64,000 nucleotides of DNA. Source: Candidatus Melainabacteria bacterium. GTDB lineage: Bacteria > Cyanobacteriota > Vampirovibrionia > Obscuribacterales > Obscuribacteraceae. The stretch spans positions 1,054,001 through 1,118,000 of the forward strand of contig QKMZ01000006.1 in the NCBI GenBank assembly GCA_003242885.1. The letters run 5' to 3'. A model generated the notes under the pieces. It was not told where the DNA came from. It did no database searches and saw only the letters and a list, made by a program, of their open reading frames with translations. Numbering within the stretch: position 1 is the stretch's first letter; each line of letters begins with the position of its first letter. Positions 60,590 through 64,000 of this stretch are shown here, piece after piece. Both the position numbers and the translations under genes were made by a program.

Positions 60590-62013
60590 CAAGGGCTTTT
60601 TCGTTTGGCGCTGTCCCTGCCGGTTGTATCAATCTGATTACTTGGATTATTGGGATTGTTCGGATCTTGAGGCTGAATGGTTGGTTGCCAACCGTTCAAT
60701 TGGCGCCATAGCTCATACCAGAGCGGCACGTCGCTTAGCAGAATCCAACCGGTGACTTGAGCGCCTGGGCGCAGGAAGGTAGTTGATGGCCATGGATCCG
60801 CTTGCTTGTTTGCGATAGCTGTTTTGTCAGGCTCGACAATTACGCGGTAGCGATTTTTTCCGTCGTCGGTTGCATCGATGACGCTCACGACGCCAGCAAA
60901 TGTTCCGATAGCAATGCGCGGCCAGCCGATAAACTGAAGTGCCGGCCATCCGGCGATCTGCAGACGCACAGGGCGCCCGACCGAAACAAGGGGCGCGTCC
61001 CAATCCCGAATGTTGATCTCTGCGGCGCGGTCTTGAGTATGTGGTGCAATCACGGCCAAGACGTCGCCGGCATTTACCATCGCTCCTGCGCCTACTCGCA
61101 AGAGTCGAACAATTCTGCCGGAGCAAGGTGCGTCAACTGTCCTTTGATCGACGCGTTTTTCGAAGTTGTCGATGTCGATTTGAAGCTTGTAGATGTCGGC
61201 CTCGGTACTTGCCACCAATTGATTTGCGTCGGCACGTGCTGCCTTGATTGCGTTGATATTGCCGCCGGTGTCTGCTTCCGTGCGCTTGTTCTCCAGAAGC
61301 GAAATGCTCGTATCTTCCTTCGCTACATCAAGGGCTGCCAATGCTCTTTCAAGTTCTGTTTTAGAGCGAATGGTGTCCAGCTCGGCAAGCTCTTTATCAC
61401 GTTTTGAACGAAGCCCGTCGTTGAACAGCGATTCCACTCTTTCTGATTGCCATTGGGCTGTTTTTAAACTTTGCTTGGCCGCTTCTACTGCTTGCTCGGC
61501 TTGATAAACCCGATCATTAGCCTGCTTTACTCTTTCAATTGTGGCTGGAACAGCAGCTTTACGAACTCCTGCTGAGGCGTTTACTTGATCGCTCAATGCG
61601 TCGGCACGCGCCTTCAGTGCCTCTCGTTTGGCGATAAGCGCTGTCTTTTGTGCGAGCAATGTCTTGAGCTGTGTGTTGTCTAGAAATCGCGAATCGAGCT
61701 CAGCTAAAGAAACAATCTTTTGACCCTTTTCTACGTCTTGACCGTCCCGCACAAACCAGTTGACTATGCGCCCTGGAATTTGAGCTTCGATAGTCTGAGG
61801 GCGATCCATCGGCGAAAAGACTATGATTCTGCCTGTTCCAGTCACCGATTGACGCCAAGGAAGAAACATTGCTGCGACGACTGACGCGATCATGATGAGA
61901 ATGACGCAGCTGATCATCACTGTGAACAAAACCGGCGTTCGCACCATTTGCAAGGAGCGAAAATGTGGCAATTTCCTTTCTCTGGCTGTGTCTTTGTCTT
62001 GAACAGTATTCAT
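60589..62013 (-). CDS. HlyD-family membrane fusion protein
   Basis: 474 aa. One membrane helix (about 27-52), a lipoyl-like half (QIPGRIVNWFVRDGQDVEKGQKIVSLAELD), a long coiled coil (about 105-265), the second lipoyl half (APCSGRIVRLLRVGAGAMVNAGDVLAVIAP) and a beta-barrel region. It bridges the inner-membrane ABC exporter and the TolC-like channel. It lies 3 bases behind the ABC gene. The C-terminus is Pro/Asn-rich and basic. Confidence 0.92.
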   Translation of the reverse strand: MNTVQDKDTARERKLPHFRSLQMVRTPVLFTVMISCVILIMIASVVAAMFLPWRQSVTGTGRIIVFSPMDRPQTIEAQIPGRIVNWFVRDGQDVEKGQKIVSLAELDSRFLDNTQLKTLLAQKTALIAKREALKARADALSDQVNASAGVRKAAVPATIERVKQANDRVYQAEQAVEAAKQSLKTAQWQSERVESLFNDGLRSKRDKELAELDTIRSKTELERALAALDVAKEDTSISLLENKRTEADTGGNINAIKAARADANQLVASTEADIYKLQIDIDNFEKRVDQRTVDAPCSGRIVRLLRVGAGAMVNAGDVLAVIAPHTQDRAAEINIRDWDAPLVSVGRPVRLQIAGWPALQFIGWPRIAIGTFAGVVSVIDATDDGKNRYRVIVEPDKTAIANKQADPWPSTTFLRPGAQVTGWILLSDVPLWYELWRQLNGWQPTIQPQDPNNPNNPSNQIDTTGRDSAKRKSP

Positions 62014-62016
62014 TGA

Positions 62017-63810
62017 CTATTTGCGAATGAGCTCCACGAGTTTTGGAAACAATTGTTCGAGTTGGCTATCTTTCTTTGAGAGCAACTCTTTTAGGGTGCC
62101 GGACTCAACGACCTTTCCATTACGCAGAAAGACCATTCTGTTCGAATGAAAAATCGTATCGGCGTCCTGTGAAATATCGATAATGGTCCAGGGCATGTCT
62201 GCGGCAAACAGCCTATCTAGAATTTGCATTTTGCTTCGTTCTTCGATACCGGTGAATGCTTCATCAAGTATCAGCAAGCGAGGTTTTTGGGCAATAGCTC
62301 TTGCGATCAAAAGTTTTTGCGCTTGCCCGCGGGATAAATTTCTTCCGCCGCTCAACAGCTCAGTCTTCAACCCATCTCGCATATTGACTAGTTCTGAGTC
62401 GAAATCGACTATATTAAGAGCCCACAGCATTTCCTCGTGAGATATCTCACTGCGTCCAAACGTAACGTTGGTTTCAATTGTGCCTTCAAAAATCTCATTT
62501 GAGTCTGTGACCAGTGAAACAATGCTTCGCAGACTTTCGTAATTGATGTCACGCACATCCATGCCGTTAATTTGCACCAGTCCGGAACTTGGTTCAATCA
62601 GCCCGCTAAGAACAAACGCGAGAGTGGATTTTCCTGACGCATTCGGTCCCATCAGGCTGATTCTTTCACCCGGCTTTAGTTGAAGGTTCATGCCATTGAT
62701 GACATTTGTTTTCTGTCCGTAATCTACATGGAGCCCTTGAATATTAAGGGCGGCACCACCTTGAGCCGGGGCACAATTGCTTCCGCCTGCCCTTTCTAAC
62801 GGCAGGTCTTCTACGTAGCCAATTTTGCCGAGCGCCGAGAGTAATTCGTATAGTGTCTGCAGGTGTCTGATTAAACGTTCAAGTGCCGGTAGCATTTGAG
62901 TGACCAGCAATTGAGCGGCGACAAGTTGCCCCAATGCGAGCTGTCTTTCGATAACCAGCCAACCGCCAATACCGAGAACACCGGCAGCTGCAAAGGCTTG
63001 AAACAGGGCTAGCCCAGACGCTTGACGAAAAAGAACACTGAAATGTTTACGCCGCGCTTCTGTATATTCGAAGACCAAATTGTCGGTTCGCTCGAGTATG
63101 TGCATTGGAAACTTGTTGAGTTTGATTGAGGTTTCACAACGCCCCAATTCTTCAAGCCATTCGGCTACCAGGTATCTTTTCGATGTCTCATTGCTTCTGG
63201 TTTGATATCCACCAAAACCGAATAGAAAAACCTCGCAGAGCACAAAGCCAATCACTATCATTACAAAAGCAAGCAGGTAAGGGCTATACAGAGCCATGAG
63301 CGTTAGCCCGATAATAATCTGCAATGTGGCCGCCGGGACGTCTAGAAGCAGATTCGCGAAATTTCCCTGAATCGTGATTACGTCGAAAAAGCGATTTACT
63401 AAATCCGGGAGATATTCCTTGGACAATTGCGAGTGCTGAATGCGCGGTACCCGATAAGCAATGCGCAGGGCGATGCGGTTGAAAACGCGCTGCCTGACCA
63501 GCTCTACGAGCCATATAGTCAAGAGTCGAAGGAGAGCGGCGAAAAGTAGTCCACCTAAAACCAATCCAGCAATTACCGTAATCGGTTGCAGGAAAAATCC
63601 AGCAGCGATTGTGTTGACTACCATTTGAGTCGACAGAGGCACTGCCAAACTCAAGACACCACCAAGCGAACTGTAGATGAGAATTAAGAGGAGGTCTTTC
63701 TTGTCCTCGACGATCATTCTCCAGAGACGATAGTAAGGAGATGTCGGCTTGTCCTTCTGGTTTGCATCACCGGCAGGGTAAAGGACTTTTGTCAGAGAAT
63801 CGACGGACAT
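62017..63810 (-). CDS. ABC exporter of type I secretion, ATPase with unusual motifs
   Basis: 597 aa, ABC transmembrane domain (about 35-310) fused to an ATPase domain (about 350-590); no N-terminal peptidase domain. Walker A GPNASGKST and Walker B LLILDEAF are intact. The Q-loop Gln is replaced by Asp (LVTDSNEIFEG), the signature reads LSRGQ instead of LSGGQ, and the switch His is replaced by Gln (IIDISQDADT). It heads the operon with the fusion and channel genes. It may export a protein or peptide; no obvious cargo gene is next to it. Start ATG 63810. Confidence 0.92.
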   Translation of the reverse strand: MSVDSLTKVLYPAGDANQKDKPTSPYYRLWRMIVEDKKDLLLILIYSSLGGVLSLAVPLSTQMVVNTIAAGFFLQPITVIAGLVLGGLLFAALLRLLTIWLVELVRQRVFNRIALRIAYRVPRIQHSQLSKEYLPDLVNRFFDVITIQGNFANLLLDVPAATLQIIIGLTLMALYSPYLLAFVMIVIGFVLCEVFLFGFGGYQTRSNETSKRYLVAEWLEELGRCETSIKLNKFPMHILERTDNLVFEYTEARRKHFSVLFRQASGLALFQAFAAAGVLGIGGWLVIERQLALGQLVAAQLLVTQMLPALERLIRHLQTLYELLSALGKIGYVEDLPLERAGGSNCAPAQGGAALNIQGLHVDYGQKTNVINGMNLQLKPGERISLMGPNASGKSTLAFVLSGLIEPSSGLVQINGMDVRDINYESLRSIVSLVTDSNEIFEGTIETNVTFGRSEISHEEMLWALNIVDFDSELVNMRDGLKTELLSGGRNLSRGQAQKLLIARAIAQKPRLLILDEAFTGIEERSKMQILDRLFAADMPWTIIDISQDADTIFHSNRMVFLRNGKVVESGTLKELLSKKDSQLEQLFPKLVELIRK

Positions 63811-63954
63811 TAAGGTTTAATTGCACGGCGTAGAGAAACAGACATTTAAGTGTGCCTGAAACGAAGCGCAAATCCAAGCGAGAGTATAAAGAAAGGCTCT
63901 AATTCTATCTAAGCAAGTGAAGTCGATATATCTTCAGCGCATATGAAAATGGCG

Positions 63955-63999
63955 GTTCGGTGCCAACTCAGTCGTGGGGCGAATGAGCAGGCACCGAAC
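63955..63999. promoter_or_regulatory. long hairpin at the right edge
   Basis: GTTCGGTGCC (63955-63964) and GGCACCGAAC (63990-63999) form a perfect 10-base stem, extended inward by CTCA (63967-63970) / TGAG (63984-63987) after a 2-base internal loop, with a 13-base loop. The sequence that would show a U-tract on the plus strand is outside the window, so terminator, attenuator or mobile-element end cannot be told apart. Confidence 0.5.
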
Positions 64000-64000
64000 T

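Noticed and set aside
1..64000. tRNA, rRNA, CRISPR arrays, insertion sequences, prophage
   Set aside because: Looked for in the gene gaps; no cloverleaf, repeat-spacer array, transposase or integrase seen.

Overview
The window reads as ordinary bacterial chromosome: about 45 protein genes, no rRNA, tRNA, CRISPR array, insertion sequence or phage gene that I could recognise. The envelope is of the Gram-negative type (TolC-like channel with type I exporter, TonB-like C-terminal domains, lipoproteins). Menaquinone appears to be made by the futalosine route (mqnE). There are many secreted low-complexity or TPR proteins, several eukaryote-like Ser/Thr kinases with a small Cys motif at the N-terminus, DUF4013/DUF4239/DUF1189-like membrane proteins and no photosynthesis gene. 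My best guess is a non-photosynthetic relative of cyanobacteria (Vampirovibrionia/'Melainabacteria', Obscuribacterales-like). This is inference from gene style and was not confirmed by any search.

Layout. 1-4340: the 3' part of relA/spoT overlapping rdgB, a small unknown ORF, a divergent cytidine deaminase and a POT peptide transporter. 4341-4932: a gene-free stretch with a bidirectional terminator and a possible structured RNA. 4933-10180: a UbiD-family decarboxylase, then a C-terminal processing protease followed by two secreted low-complexity proteins that share the same C-terminal tail. 10285-13695 (minus): an operon of subtilase, TadG-like protein and TPR protein. 13917-23201: a secreted protein, hflX, an OmpR-type regulator with a large hybrid histidine kinase, a glycolate-oxidase-like FAD enzyme, a TonB-C protein and a TatD nuclease.

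23274-34177 (minus) is a signalling block. It holds a soluble NarL/DegS-type histidine kinase and its regulator, then three paralogous Ser/Thr kinases. Each kinase has a Cys motif, kinase domain, linker, one membrane helix and an outside TPR-like tail. The largest (1787 aa) carries a 1300-residue Pro/Ala-rich linker with four copies of a DQTLIE-type repeat. The two smaller Ser/Thr kinases are packed tightly with the two-component pair, so both chemistries may be co-expressed.

34412-48487: dprA, a TonB-C protein overlapping a TPR-PDZ protein, a PHB-depolymerase-like esterase, mqnE, two membrane proteins, a GNAT acetyltransferase, two tandem paralogous lipoproteins, and a NurA nuclease coupled to a degenerate GGDEF protein. 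48542-59079: an HTH/zinc-ribbon protein, surE, a DUF4013 protein, a CorC/HlyC-type protein overlapping rsmA, ispE, nth, a DUF4239 protein, an acyltransferase and a secreted protein. 59102-63810 (minus): a three-gene type I export system whose ATPase has unusual motifs. The window closes in a strong hairpin.

The best leads for something new are: the C-terminal protease with two adjacent secreted proteins ending LRxLRF; the Ser/Thr-kinase plus two-component operon with a repeat-bearing giant kinase; the secreted protease/TadG-like/TPR operon; the NurA plus degenerate-GGDEF pair; and the two untyped leader/RNA regions.
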